From NCBI RefSeq assembly GCF_000315055.1, contig NZ_BAER01000087.1:1-39649 (forward strand): DNA of 39,649 bases, written 5' to 3'. The notes beneath the pieces were generated by a model. That model was not told the origin of the DNA. It worked only from the letters and a program-made list of their open reading frames with translations, and did not search any database. Positions within the stretch are counted from its first letter, which is position 1, and each line of letters begins with the position of its first letter. A program made the position numbers and the translations under genes. Below, piece by piece: positions 7,179 to 17,616 of the stretch. The stretch is from Paraglaciecola polaris LMG 21857 (GTDB lineage Bacteria > Pseudomonadota > Gammaproteobacteria > Enterobacterales > Alteromonadaceae).

Positions 7179-8348
7179 TTAAAAGCGGACTTCACCTGCA
7201 CCATCACTTGCACAACAAACATAGAAGGTTTCTTGATAGCCTGTCTCGGCATGATAACGCTCGGCAATAAGCTGCTGAGCGCCAGCGACCATTTCTCGTG
7301 GCATTAAGGCCACGATACAGCCACCAAAACCACCGCCTGTCATACGTACACCGCCATGCTCACCTAGGTATTCTGCTAAGGTTGCGACGATAAAATCGAT
7401 AGGTTTGACGGTAATTTCGAAATCATCACGCATGGAAGCATGTGATTCAGCCATCAATGCCGATAGGGTTTTTGCATCACCGGCGCGTAATGCATCTGCC
7501 GCTTGAAGTGTACGTTCGCTGTCTGATACCACGTGATGGGCACGGCGATAAACCACTTCAGGTAACTTGTCTTTTTGGGCTTGTAAGTCGGTTAAGCTAA
7601 TATCACGTAAGGCTTTTATTCCTAAGATCCTAGCGGCTTCTTCACATTGCTCTCGGCGAGTATTGTATTCGCTGTCAACTAAACCGCGTTTAACATTAGA
7701 GTTGATGATAACCACATCAAGTTCTTTGGGCATCGAGATAAGCTGAGTTTCCAGTGAGCGACAATCGAGTAACAAGGCGTTGTTTTGTGCGCCACACGCG
7801 CTAACCATCTGATCCATAATGCCGCAGTTACAGCCTACAAATTGGTTTTCAGCCTCTTGACCGTTAAGCGCCACATCTGCTGAGGTTAATGGAAGATCAA
7901 ATAACTGACGGAATGTTTCGCCGATAGCTACTTCCAGTGAGGCGGAAGAGCTTAACCCAGCACCCTGTGGCACATTACCCGTGACCACCATATCAACGCC
8001 TTTAAGCTGTAAACCACGTAGCTGAAGGTGCTTAATGACGCCGCGAATATAGTTGCTCCACAGTTGAGTAGGGTGTGGCTCAATAGCTGAGCTTAAGGAA
8101 AATTCATCACGCTCATTGTCGTAATCGGCAGCGACAACACGCACTAAGTTGTCTTCTCGCGGAGTAACAGCAACTAATGTCTGGTAATTGATAGCACAGG
8201 GCAATACAAAACCGTCGTTGTAGTCAGTATGTTCACCAATTAAATTAACGCGTCCGGGAGCTTGAAAATGACGTTCAGGTGCAGTTTCAAATATGTGCTG
8301 GTAGATGGCATTTAGATCATCAATTGCTTGTTGAGAAATGATTTTCAT
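7179..8348 (-). CDS. galK: Galactokinase
   Basis: GHMP-family kinase that phosphorylates galactose to galactose-1-phosphate in the Leloir pathway. The galactokinase signature ([13 protein letters not shown]) sits at about 31-43, the GHMP ATP motif as G-A-G-L-S-S-S-A-S, and motif 3 as R-M-T-G-G-G-F-G-G. From the chosen start it has 389 residues (E. coli 382). A longer in-frame ATG at 8387 would overlap galT. The ATG at 8348 lies 4 bp after the galT stop, has GGAG 9 bp upstream, and fits the family N-terminus. It is co-transcribed with galT. Confidence 0.95.
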   Translation of the reverse strand: MKIISQQAIDDLNAIYQHIFETAPERHFQAPGRVNLIGEHTDYNDGFVLPCAINYQTLVAVTPREDNLVRVVAADYDNERDEFSLSSAIEPHPTQLWSNYIRGVIKHLQLRGLQLKGVDMVVTGNVPQGAGLSSSASLEVAIGETFRQLFDLPLTSADVALNGQEAENQFVGCNCGIMDQMVSACGAQNNALLLDCRSLETQLISMPKELDVVIINSNVKRGLVDSEYNTRREQCEEAARILGIKALRDISLTDLQAQKDKLPEVVYRRAHHVVSDSERTLQAADALRAGDAKTLSALMAESHASMRDDFEITVKPIDFIVATLAEYLGEHGGVRMTGGGFGGCIVALMPREMVAGAQQLIAERYHAETGYQETFYVCCASDGAGEVRF

Positions 8349-8352
8349 TGCT

Positions 8353-9402
8353 CTAGGCTCCGTTTGCTTCGTTGTAATGTACATCACTGAGTGCTTGTAA
8401 CTTTTGAGCTGCTTGTTCTGGTGTTAGGTCACGTTGTGGCTCAGCCATCATTTCATAACCCACCATGAATTTACGTACAGTAGCTGAACGTAAAAGCGGC
8501 GGATAAAAATGTGCGTGCAACTGCCAGTGTTCTGTCACATCAGTATTATGCGGTGCGCCATGCCAACCCATTGAATAGGGGAAAGAGCATTGGAATAGGT
8601 TATCGTATCGGCTCGTCAATTTTTTCAGCGCTAATGCTAAATCAGCTTGCTGGGCATCATTCATTTCGTCAAAGCGGGCACAGCTGAATTTAGGCATCAG
8701 CAAGGTTTCGAACGGCCAAGCTGCCCAATAAGGTACAACGGCTATCCAGTGGTCGGTTTCGACCACTGTACGTTCGCCACTCGCTGATTCTTTTTGCGCG
8801 TAATCTAATAACAGTGCGCTAGCGTGTTTGTCAAAATACGCGCGCTGATTCACATCGGCTTTGCGTACTTCATTGGGAATAAAATCATTGGCCCAAACTT
8901 GTCCGTGAGGATGCGGGTTAGAGCAACCCATAGCAGCGCCTTTATTTTCGAACACTTGCACCCAAGCGTACTCTTTCGACAGATCCGCGACTTGGTCGCA
9001 CCAGGTTTGCACGACTTTTTCAAGTGCAGGCAAGGGCAACTCTGGTAATGATTTATTATGTGCAGGTGAAAAACAGATCACGCGGCTGGTGCCGCGAGCC
9101 GCTTCGACTGTGAATAAGTCATCGTTAACTTGTTCCGATGCAGGTGTGTCTTTCATCAATGCGGCGAAATCGTTAGTGAATACAAAAGTATCTTTATATT
9201 CAGGATTCACTTCGCCGTTAATACGGGTATTACCAGCACATAAAAAACAGCTAGGGTCGTGGGCGACACTGTCGTTTTGTTGCGGTTTTTCAACCTGGCC
9301 TTGCCATGGGCGCTTAGCCCTGTGTGGTGACACAAGTACCCAGTCATTTGTGAGTGGATTACGGCGACGATGAGAATGATCTACCGGATCAAATTTAGAC
9401 AT
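8353..9402 (-). CDS. galT: Galactose-1-phosphate uridylyltransferase
   Basis: Transfers UMP from UDP-glucose to galactose-1-phosphate in the cytoplasm. The 349-residue protein is collinear with E. coli GalT: metal ligands C52 and C55 (C-F-L-C), the active-site triad H164-P-H166 in N-P-H-P-H-G-Q-V-W, and the N-terminal R-A-K-R-P-W-Q-G. I start at the ATG at 9402 because M-S-K-F-D-P-V-D-H matches the family start; an ATG at 9414 adds four residues and has no ribosome binding site. It is the first gene of a galTK pair. galE, galM and a gal regulator are not next to it. Confidence 0.95.
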   Translation of the reverse strand: MSKFDPVDHSHRRRNPLTNDWVLVSPHRAKRPWQGQVEKPQQNDSVAHDPSCFLCAGNTRINGEVNPEYKDTFVFTNDFAALMKDTPASEQVNDDLFTVEAARGTSRVICFSPAHNKSLPELPLPALEKVVQTWCDQVADLSKEYAWVQVFENKGAAMGCSNPHPHGQVWANDFIPNEVRKADVNQRAYFDKHASALLLDYAQKESASGERTVVETDHWIAVVPYWAAWPFETLLMPKFSCARFDEMNDAQQADLALALKKLTSRYDNLFQCSFPYSMGWHGAPHNTDVTEHWQLHAHFYPPLLRSATVRKFMVGYEMMAEPQRDLTPEQAAQKLQALSDVHYNEANGA

Positions 9403-9428
9403 TAGACACACCATATTAATAATTAGTT

Positions 9429-9453
9429 AATTAATACTATTATATTATTAATT
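9429..9453 (-). promoter_or_regulatory. AT-rich dyad upstream of galT, possible promoter or operator
   Basis: AATTAATA (9429-9436) and TATTAATT (9446-9453) form a perfect inverted repeat with a 9-bp spacer, 27 bp upstream of the galT start, in very A+T-rich DNA. It does not match the GalR/LacI operator consensus. Confidence 0.3.
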
Positions 9454-9515
9454 GATTTTAATTTGTAAACCATCTCATGTCACCCCTAAAATCGCTTTTT
9501 TATTGCTGCAAATGT

Positions 9516-9540
9516 AAAAAAGCCTGCATAGCAGGCTTTT
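9516..9540 (-). terminator. Terminator of the ast operon
   Basis: AAAAGCCTGC and GCAGGCTTTT form a perfect 10-bp stem around an ATA loop. On the minus strand a T-run follows, about 50 bp after the astD stop. Confidence 0.9.
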
Positions 9541-9591
9541 AATGTTCATGTGTTGTGTACCTAAACGTACTCATATGAGTCGACTGAGTGT

Positions 9592-11064
9592 TTAGAAGTT
9601 CAAGCCTGGATTTAAACTTGCCGGTAAAGCAACTTTTTCCAGTTCAACTGATGCCACTGGGTATGCGCAGTAGTCTGCAGCATAATATGCGCTGGCTCTG
9701 TGATTGCCACTTTCACCGACGCCACCAAATGGAGCCGCACCACTGGCACCCGTGATAGGACGGTTCCAGTTGACGATACCAGCACGAATGCGCTGATAAA
9801 AATGCTGATATAAGTCTTCGCTATCTGACAACAGTCCAGCGGATAAACCAAACTTAGTATTGTTGCCTAGTTCGATCGCGCGGTCGAAATCATCAAAACG
9901 AATCACCTTCAACAATGGGCCAAAATGCTCTTCGTCAGGCATTTGTTCAACCATAGCCGTTACATCAATGATACCTGGGCTGACAAACCCTGATTCAGTG
10001 TCTAAATGCGTTAGCTCTACCAGTGAGGTTGCACCTAAATCACGTAATTGTTGCTGAGCCATAACCATTGAATTTGCGGCACTTTTAGAAATCATCGCCC
10101 CCATAAATGGTTGCTCGTCAGCGTCATAATTACCCACTTTGATGTTTTTGGTAACTTCAATCAAGCGAGCTAAAATGGCATCGCCTTGCTCGTTTTTCTC
10201 GATAAATAGCTTGCGGGCACAGGTACAGCGTTGACCTGAAGTCACGAAAGCGGATTGAATGATATCGTGTACGGCCGCATCAATATCGCTGACGTCTTTA
10301 ACGATAAGGGGGTTATTACCACCCATTTCAAGAGCCAATATTTTGCCAGGATGACTCGCATATTGCTCGTGTAATATTTTACCTGTGCGTGAGCTGCCAG
10401 TGAAAAATAAGCCATCAAGATCAGGGTGTGCAGCTAGTGCTTTACCTGTTTCTACTTCACCTTGTACTAGGTTTAATACCCCTTTGGGTAAGCCTGCTTT
10501 TTCCCATAACTGAACGGTTCTTTCGGCTACCAGCGGCGTTAAATCGCTAGGCTTAAAGACGATACAGTTTCCAGCTAACAACGCAGGCACAATATGCCCG
10601 TTGGGCAAATGTCCTGGGAAGTTGTAAGGGCCGAATACAGCCACTACGCCGTGGGGCTTATGGCGAATAAATGCTTTACCTACCGGCATCGGGTTTTCAA
10701 CTAAGCCGGTGCGTTCCTGATAAGCACGTTCAGAAATCGCGATTTTACCTATCATTGCGCCTACTTCCGTGGCGGTTTCCCACAACGGCTTACCTGTTTC
10801 TTGGGCGATAGTTAGCGCTAACATGTCTTTGTTTTCAACCAGCAATTCAGCAAAACGTTTCACGTAGGCTAAACGCTGCTCGAAGGACAAAGTCGCCCAT
10901 GAAACTGTTGCGGCTCGGGCGCTGTTGACGGCTTCATTTACTTGTTGGGCGGAAGCAGACTTTGCGTGCCAAATTTGTACTTTTTTTGCTGGGTCGATTG
11001 ATTCAACAGCATGGCCTTGACCTGCGTGCCATTGACCAGCGATATAATGCGTTTGTTGTGTCAT
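9592..11064 (-). CDS. astD: Succinylglutamate-semialdehyde dehydrogenase
   Basis: NAD-dependent aldehyde dehydrogenase of 490 residues that oxidises N-succinylglutamate semialdehyde, the fourth step of the arginine succinyltransferase (AST) pathway. Visible motifs are the cofactor-binding F-G-P-Y-N-F-P and K-P-S-D-L-T-P stretches, F-F-T-G-S-S-R-T-G, the general-base E246 (L-E-M-G-G-N-N-P) and the nucleophile C280 (S-G-Q-R-C). The length equals the family norm. It starts 3 bp after astA stops, and a strong terminator follows. astB and astE are not in this window. Confidence 0.95.
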   Translation of the reverse strand: MTQQTHYIAGQWHAGQGHAVESIDPAKKVQIWHAKSASAQQVNEAVNSARAATVSWATLSFEQRLAYVKRFAELLVENKDMLALTIAQETGKPLWETATEVGAMIGKIAISERAYQERTGLVENPMPVGKAFIRHKPHGVVAVFGPYNFPGHLPNGHIVPALLAGNCIVFKPSDLTPLVAERTVQLWEKAGLPKGVLNLVQGEVETGKALAAHPDLDGLFFTGSSRTGKILHEQYASHPGKILALEMGGNNPLIVKDVSDIDAAVHDIIQSAFVTSGQRCTCARKLFIEKNEQGDAILARLIEVTKNIKVGNYDADEQPFMGAMISKSAANSMVMAQQQLRDLGATSLVELTHLDTESGFVSPGIIDVTAMVEQMPDEEHFGPLLKVIRFDDFDRAIELGNNTKFGLSAGLLSDSEDLYQHFYQRIRAGIVNWNRPITGASGAAPFGGVGESGNHRASAYYAADYCAYPVASVELEKVALPASLNPGLNF

Positions 11065-11067
11065 GTT

Positions 11068-12102
11068 TTATACCTTGAAAGTTGTCGGGGCAAAACGGAT
11101 GAAATCGCCGTTTTGCACGTCAAGTTGCTCTGCGTCCGCTTGAGAAATAATGGCTAGTTCGTTCGCTTCATCGATATTAAGAGACGTGGCGATAGCTCGA
11201 AATTCAGCGATTTTACAGTTGATCACAAAATATTCTGTATCTGAGTCAACGGTTTGCTCGTCTATCTTAATCGCTAATTTACGACTCGCCTGAGCGGTAC
11301 GGATATGCGTTAGGTTGGCTTCTACTGTCGGGCCAGCATCGAAAATATCAACATAACCACGGCAGCTAAAACCTTCTGACTCAAGTAAACGCAGGGCGGG
11401 CTGGGTTTTGTCATGGACCTTACCAATGACGGCTTGGGCTTCTTTGCTAAGCAAACTGACGTAAATCGGATACTTGGGCATCAATTCAGCAATGAATTGT
11501 TTTTGCCCTATGCCAGTGAGGTAATCTGCGGTGGGGAAGTCCATGGAGAAGAAATGCTCTTCTAGCCATTGCCAAAACGGCGACTTACCTGTTTCATCGC
11601 TGATACCGCGCATTTCTGCAATAACGGTTTCAGCAAAACGCGCTTTGTGTTCCATCATAAACAAGAAGCGCACTTTAGATAGAAAACGACCACAATTACC
11701 GTGACGGGCAGACTCACGTAAAAACAAGGTGCAGATTTCCGAAACGCCAGTGTAGTCATTACACAGGGTTAAAATTTCTGCTGTATTGTATATATCAAGC
11801 TCCCGGGAAGCGTGTACCACTTTACTTAAGTGATAGTGATAAAACGCGTCATCAAGTCCCACACTCGAAGCAATTCCACTGGTACCTACGACTTCACCTG
11901 TCGCTGAATTCTCCATTACAAACAGGTAGCTTTCGTTGCCAGGTTGACTGATATGTGCCTTGAAAGCCGTTTGTGAATCAGCGATTTTACTTTGCAGCAA
12001 GCTTTCATTTACCGGCAGTGACGTGAATCCGATCCCGGATTCCTCTGCAATGTTATACAGCGCTGAGTAATCACTGGGCTTAATCGGGCGAATAATCATC
12101 AT
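11068..12102 (-). CDS. astA: Arginine N-succinyltransferase
   Basis: First enzyme of the AST pathway, succinylating arginine from succinyl-CoA. The 344-residue length and the start M-M-I-I-R-P-I-K-P-S-D match the AstA family. Other typical segments are G-I-G-F-T-S-L-P near the N-terminus, the central F-L-R-E-S-A-R-H-G-N-C-G-R-F-L-S and F-F-S-M-D-F-P-T-A-D-Y-L-T-G. It lies between astC/argD (21 bp upstream) and astD. A single subunit is present, as in enterobacteria, rather than the paired AruF/AruG of Pseudomonas. Confidence 0.95.
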   Translation of the reverse strand: MMIIRPIKPSDYSALYNIAEESGIGFTSLPVNESLLQSKIADSQTAFKAHISQPGNESYLFVMENSATGEVVGTSGIASSVGLDDAFYHYHLSKVVHASRELDIYNTAEILTLCNDYTGVSEICTLFLRESARHGNCGRFLSKVRFLFMMEHKARFAETVIAEMRGISDETGKSPFWQWLEEHFFSMDFPTADYLTGIGQKQFIAELMPKYPIYVSLLSKEAQAVIGKVHDKTQPALRLLESEGFSCRGYVDIFDAGPTVEANLTHIRTAQASRKLAIKIDEQTVDSDTEYFVINCKIAEFRAIATSLNIDEANELAIISQADAEQLDVQNGDFIRFAPTTFKV

Positions 12103-12123
12103 GGTCGTAATCTCTACAGTAGT

Positions 12124-13329
<1,206 letters not shown>

Positions 13330-13421
13330 TCAGGTTGTCTCCAAATTTAATAGCCAAGGGCATAAAATAGGCAACCATTATTTCAGATTAAATTGGACTT
13401 GTCTGCAAAGGAAATGTAGCT

Positions 13422-13444
13422 AACCCCTTATTTTTAAAGGGGTT
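13422..13444. repeat. Hairpin in the astC upstream region
   Basis: AACCCCTT (13422-13429) and AAGGGGTT (13437-13444) form a perfect 8-bp stem with a 7-nt loop. No T-run follows on either strand, so it may be an mRNA-leader or DNA structure rather than a terminator. Confidence 0.4.
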
Positions 13445-13462
13445 GAGTTAATTTGCAGGAAT

Positions 13463-13500
13463 AGTGAATAAGTATTTAATCTAGTGAATAGGAAATTAGA
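13463..13500 (-). promoter_or_regulatory. Tandem ARG-box-like operators upstream of astC
   Basis: The ArgR half-site pair TGAAT-N4-ATTCA is matched by TGAAT-AAGT-ATTTA (13465-13478, one mismatch) and TGAAT-AGGA-AATTA (13485-13498, two mismatches). The two sites are 20 bp apart, close to the usual tandem ARG-box spacing. They lie between the HDOD gene and the ast genes, where arginine-dependent control would be expected. Confidence 0.5.
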
Positions 13501-13595
13501 TCCGGGTGTCTGTGCTTAGCGCCACGGGTGCCAAGTTATACAGATGTTGCAACGAAAAATGCTGTTGCATGAATATTTACCGATTTTTTTACGAT

Positions 13596-14750
13596 TTAGC
13601 CGTTATTTTCGTTTTCTAAGCCAATTGAGCGCATATCTGTGGTTTTCAACGACTCTAAAGAGCCAACTGGAAAAGCAAAATCACGCAGATATTCTTTGGC
13701 TTGCTCATTGCTGACTAAATTATGAAATTTTAATATGCGGTATTTGGCGTATGCATTACCTTGTTTCAATACCTTGGTTAACGGTAATGGTTCTTCGCCG
13801 GGATCGGTTAATCCCAGCTGTGCAAACGCCTCGTGCAAATTTAAGCGGGTAAATTGCAGGTTGTTCACTATGTCTGCCGTCGTTTGAGCGGCGTATTTAT
13901 CGAGCAGAGTCAACAACACGTCGCCTGACGGTTCAACTTTTGTCAGCGCCGCGTGGCGTTGATGGTTGAGGGTGTCTTGGGCCTCTTTAAGGGCGCCAAG
14001 TTGTACTTGGTCAAATAACCTAAAATACAACTTCACCACTGCGATGGTGCCCAAACTTTGTAACATCCCCGCACTGAAAGCATGATTCTCATCGACTTTG
14101 TTAAAACTTGCTAAGCGCTTGCTAGACATAGCGGTGGCAATCGACTGCTCCCAAATACGACGTTTAATTTGCGGATACGGATCGGTAATTTGCGGTAAAC
14201 AGCGACGTATTGTTAAAAAAGGCACCACCATTTTCAGGTTTTCGATACCAAAAAAGCTCAGGGCAACACGCAAGGTATCAGCTGTGATGACTTTCCCTTT
14301 ACTATCTCGGCGTTGGTATTTGGCCGAGTTGATCATCTTCAGTAAATCTTTGTAAAACCATGGAATTTCTATCGCCAAGGTTTCTAAGCGGGAAACCGTA
14401 CAGGCTTTTACGGCGAGTAAGTCCAGTATTTTGGGAATTGCCGCATCAATGGACAATACTTTGCGCACAATATATTCGTGATCTTTTAGTGTTTCATCAA
14501 GTAGCTGTGCGATGTTTACATGCAGTTTTCCAGACACTCTTTCTACATGATCATCTTCTTTTTCTTGATGAACCTTCTTGTCCTCTCGTGCTTGCTTTTC
14601 CACCGCAAGCAACTCACGGGTCGGCACAATCTTCTTGCTTACCGGCGGTGCTTTGCGCTCAGCTTGCTGTTGTTTGGCCTCTTTTATATCGACAAACAAT
14701 TGTTTAAAGAGAGACTCAACTAAAGGTATATTGGTAGCAGGTGATGTCAT
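13596..14750 (-). CDS. HDOD-domain protein
   Basis: The 384-residue protein has a charged, Lys/Gln/Glu-rich N-terminal segment (about 17-75, likely coiled or disordered) and then an HDOD domain (PF08668, about 90-300). HDOD hallmarks include I-P-K-I-L-D-L, L-L-K-M-I-N-S-A-K, L-R-V-A-L-S-F-F-G-I-E-N-L and the H-A-F-S-A-G-M-L-Q-S-L-G-T-I-A helix. HDOD proteins are non-enzymatic relatives of HD phosphohydrolases found in signalling, and no metal-binding HD pair is seen. No fused receiver, GGDEF or EAL domain is present. It lies between pabA (81 bp upstream) and astC; a functional link to either is not evident. Confidence 0.85.
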   Translation of the reverse strand: MTSPATNIPLVESLFKQLFVDIKEAKQQQAERKAPPVSKKIVPTRELLAVEKQAREDKKVHQEKEDDHVERVSGKLHVNIAQLLDETLKDHEYIVRKVLSIDAAIPKILDLLAVKACTVSRLETLAIEIPWFYKDLLKMINSAKYQRRDSKGKVITADTLRVALSFFGIENLKMVVPFLTIRRCLPQITDPYPQIKRRIWEQSIATAMSSKRLASFNKVDENHAFSAGMLQSLGTIAVVKLYFRLFDQVQLGALKEAQDTLNHQRHAALTKVEPSGDVLLTLLDKYAAQTTADIVNNLQFTRLNLHEAFAQLGLTDPGEEPLPLTKVLKQGNAYAKYRILKFHNLVSNEQAKEYLRDFAFPVGSLESLKTTDMRSIGLENENNG

Positions 14751-14831
14751 TAAAGGTTCAAAAAGCCTTGTTTATCAGTATATATAGTATCGTTATAAGT
14801 TTGGATTGTGCCTTAATTTAGCGGTAATTTT

Positions 14832-15431
14832 CTAGGCTAATGTCATTTTATCTGCTGATACGGTCAGAAAGTTAGCCAATATTTGTAATCCACTGGCGCT
14901 GAGTAACGATTCAGGATGGAATTGCACTCCGTAAACGGCCAAATTTTGATGTTCAATCGCCATTATTTCACGCTGTCCTGGTATTTCTTCACACCAAGCC
15001 GTTACGGCCAATGTGTCAGGTAGTGTGGACTCGGTAATTAACAATGAATGATAGCGCGTAGCAATAAAAGGCTTGTCGATTCCACTAAACAGAGGGCTGT
15101 CATTGTGTTCTACGAGGGACGTCTTACCGTGCTTGATATTGTTCGCTCGCTCTACCTTAGCGCCAAATACCTGGCCTATGGCTTGATGGCCAAGGCATAC
15201 GCCAAGCATGGGGATCATCCCTGCAAAGCGATTAATGGCGTCTAACGTCACGCCTGACTCGTTGGGTGTGCAGGGTCCGGGAGATAAGACTAAATAATCG
15301 GGCGCCAAAGCAGCAATTTGTTCACAGGTTATTTCATCATTACGTACTATCTTTACCTCTTGCCCTAAGGTCACGAAGTACCTAGCAAGGTTATGCGTAA
15401 ATGAATCGTAATTATCAATGATAAGCAGCAA
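14832..15431 (-). CDS. pabA: Aminodeoxychorismate / anthranilate synthase glutamine amidotransferase subunit
   Basis: Class-I glutamine amidotransferase of 199 residues. Its catalytic triad is visible: C79 (G-V-C-L-G-H-Q), H172 and E174 (Q-F-H-P-E-S), and the oxyanion stretch is S-P-G-P-C-T-P near 50-55. It releases ammonia from glutamine for PabB (folate) and possibly TrpE (tryptophan). The neighbouring argD/ast genes support PabA rather than a trp-operon TrpG, and no trpE or trpD lies nearby. PabA/TrpG dual use is possible and cannot be excluded from the sequence. Confidence 0.9.
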   Translation of the reverse strand: MLLIIDNYDSFTHNLARYFVTLGQEVKIVRNDEITCEQIAALAPDYLVLSPGPCTPNESGVTLDAINRFAGMIPMLGVCLGHQAIGQVFGAKVERANNIKHGKTSLVEHNDSPLFSGIDKPFIATRYHSLLITESTLPDTLAVTAWCEEIPGQREIMAIEHQNLAVYGVQFHPESLLSASGLQILANFLTVSADKMTLA

Positions 15432-15888
15432 AGGTATTTAATACTCTTAAGTTGATGAGCAGCGGGGTATTTGCTCAGATTGAAAATTTCGCGGATTGTA
15501 AAACATTTCTGATGGCTTTGCTGAGACTTAATAGATAGGAGGGCGTTAGGACGATGTCACGAAATTTATACAGGACTAACCCTTTTTGCACTGTGTCTTT
15601 AGACCTTTAAGGCTAATATTCTGTGGGTGTTTGTAATGAGAAGAAAACAAAAATATCCGCTGTGAGCTAAGCATTTAATGATAAATGTCAATGGTGAGGA
15701 AGCGTAAAATGATGTGTTTCCAGACTGCCTATTGTCCCTTTATGTTAATTGATAGGCTTTTTTAGATCTTGTGGTATGACCTGATGCACGCCACACTTAT
15801 ACCCATCAACAAGCTAAATTTGTTCAGCTAACGCTGAGTTAAGCCCAGCGGTCATGCCCGAGTAGGCCACAAACAGAGTGAGACGAAT
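15432..15888. other. 457-bp divergent intergenic region pabA / etfB
   Basis: No ORF of note. It must hold the promoters for pabA (leftward) and the etf genes (rightward). A GGTATGACC element (around 15771-15781) resembles a minimal GGT..ACC GntR/FadR-type dyad but does not match the full FadR consensus. A small perfect hairpin (CAGC-TAAC-GCTG) lies about 55 bp upstream of etfB. No PsrA-type GAAAC-N4-GTTTC site was found by eye. Confidence 0.4.
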
Positions 15889-16638
15889 ATGAAGATTTTA
15901 GTAGCGGTAAAGCGAGTCATTGATTACAACGTAAAAGTACGCGTGAAAGCGGATAACAGCGACGTTGATTTAACTAACGTAAAAATGGCGATGAACCCTT
16001 TTTGTGAGATTGCCGTGGAAGAAGCGGTGCGCCTTAAAGAAGCTGGCGTCGCGAGTGAAGTGATTGTGGTATCGATAGGAACGAAAGCCTGTCAGGAACA
16101 AATTCGCACCGCACTTGCATTGGGCGCCGACCGCGGTATTCAGGTTGAATTGGATACACCCGCTGATGCACTTAGCATTGCCAAATTATTAAAAGCCGTG
16201 GTTCAACAAGAGCAACCAGGTTTAGTCATTTTAGGCAAGCAGTCTATTGATTCAGACAACAATCAAACGGGACAAATGTTAGCAGCTTTACTTGATCAAC
16301 CCCAAGCGACGTTTGCGTCAAAAGTTAACGTTGACGGCGATAAGGTGCAGGTCACTCGTGAAATCGACGGTGGTTTGCAAACTATCGAATTGGACTTACC
16401 AGCTATTATCACTACGGATCTGCGTTTGAATGAGCCACGTTATGCCTCGCTACCTAATATTATGAAAGCGAAACGTAAGCCATTAGACGTGAAAACGCCG
16501 ACTGAGTTAGGTGTGGAAGTAAGAAACAAGATTACCTTAGAAAGCGTTAATGCACCGGCCCAGCGTCAAGCGGGCATTAAGGTTAAGTCAGTGGCTGAAC
16601 TAGTCGAAAAATTAAAAAACGAAGCTAAGGTACTTTAA
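15889..16638 (+). CDS. etfB: Electron transfer flavoprotein, beta subunit
   Basis: The 249-residue protein is a full-length EtfB: start [14 protein letters not shown], the [16 protein letters not shown] segment, [16 protein letters not shown] and [19 protein letters not shown]. It forms the ETF heterodimer with EtfA, binds AMP structurally and passes electrons from acyl-CoA dehydrogenases to ETF-ubiquinone oxidoreductase. etfA begins 27 bp later and an acyl-CoA dehydrogenase follows, so a complete donor-carrier unit is encoded together. Confidence 0.96.
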   Translation: MKILVAVKRVIDYNVKVRVKADNSDVDLTNVKMAMNPFCEIAVEEAVRLKEAGVASEVIVVSIGTKACQEQIRTALALGADRGIQVELDTPADALSIAKLLKAVVQQEQPGLVILGKQSIDSDNNQTGQMLAALLDQPQATFASKVNVDGDKVQVTREIDGGLQTIELDLPAIITTDLRLNEPRYASLPNIMKAKRKPLDVKTPTELGVEVRNKITLESVNAPAQRQAGIKVKSVAELVEKLKNEAKVL

Positions 16639-16665
16639 CCAGTACGCTCAAAGGAGATAACGAAT

Positions 16666-17595
16666 ATGACTATTTTGGTAATTGCAGAGCATGACAACCA
16701 AACACTTAAGCCTGTCACGTTGAATACCTTGGCTGCCGCGCAGCAAATTGGTGGTGATATAGAATTATTAGTAGCCGGTCATCAATGCCAAGCAGTGGTC
16801 GATGCCGCTGTCAGTATTGCAGGTGTGAATAAAGTATTGCACGCGGACAACCCAGCCTACGAGCATCAGTTAGCTGAGAATATCGCTAAATTAATCGTAA
16901 CTCTGATCAATGAACACAGTCATGTATTGGCGCCAGCGACCACAAGCGGAAAGAATTATCTCCCTCGCGTGGCAGCGCTATTAGACGTGAATCAGATTTC
17001 TGACGTAACCGGTGTGGTTTCTGCTGACACCTTCTTGCGACCTATTTATGCTGGTAACGCCATTGCTACGGTGACCTCTGATGATAGCATTAAGGTATTA
17101 ACGATACGCGGAACAGGATTTGACGGAGTGAGCCCTGGAGGCGGCTCTGCAAGTGTTGACGTTATTGCACAACAGTGCGATAGCGGACAGTCTCGTTTCG
17201 TCGGCGAAGAGCTAGCTAAATCAGATCGACCTGAATTGACTGCTGCATCTGTGATCGTTTCAGGTGGTCGCGGTATGGGCAACGGGGATAACTTTGAAAT
17301 TCTATATAGCTTAGCCGATAAATTAGGAGCGGCAGTAGGGGCTTCAAGAGCTGCAGTTGACGCAGGGTTTGTGCCGAATGATATGCAGGTAGGACAAACC
17401 GGTAAAGTGGTGGCACCTGATTTGTATATCGCTGTGGGCATTTCAGGCGCAATACAACATTTAGCGGGTATGAAAGACTCCAAAGTGATCGTGGCAATCA
17501 ATAAAGATGAAGATGCACCTATATTTCAAGTAGCTGATTATGGTTTGGTTGCTGACTTATTTGATGTCATACCTGAATTGACTAACCAAGTTTAG
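16666..17595 (+). CDS. etfA: Electron transfer flavoprotein, alpha subunit
   Basis: The 309-residue FAD-carrying subunit of ETF. The C-terminal FAD domain shows S-G-G-R-G-M-G, the G-A-S-R-A-A-V-D-A-G-F stretch, V-G-Q-T-G-K-V-V-A-P-D-L-Y-I-A-V-G-I-S-G and V-A-I-N-K-D-E-D-A-P-I-F. An AAGGAGAT ribosome binding site precedes the ATG. It works with EtfB, encoded just upstream, to shuttle electrons into the respiratory chain. Confidence 0.96.
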   Translation: MTILVIAEHDNQTLKPVTLNTLAAAQQIGGDIELLVAGHQCQAVVDAAVSIAGVNKVLHADNPAYEHQLAENIAKLIVTLINEHSHVLAPATTSGKNYLPRVAALLDVNQISDVTGVVSADTFLRPIYAGNAIATVTSDDSIKVLTIRGTGFDGVSPGGGSASVDVIAQQCDSGQSRFVGEELAKSDRPELTAASVIVSGGRGMGNGDNFEILYSLADKLGAAVGASRAAVDAGFVPNDMQVGQTGKVVAPDLYIAVGISGAIQHLAGMKDSKVIVAINKDEDAPIFQVADYGLVADLFDVIPELTNQV

Positions 17596-17616
17596 AGCTG
17601 AGATAAGAGTAAAATT

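Noticed and set aside
15768-15785. Possible FadR site upstream of etfB
   Set aside because: Only GGT..ACC is shared with the FadR consensus; the flanks do not match, so it is not called as an operator.
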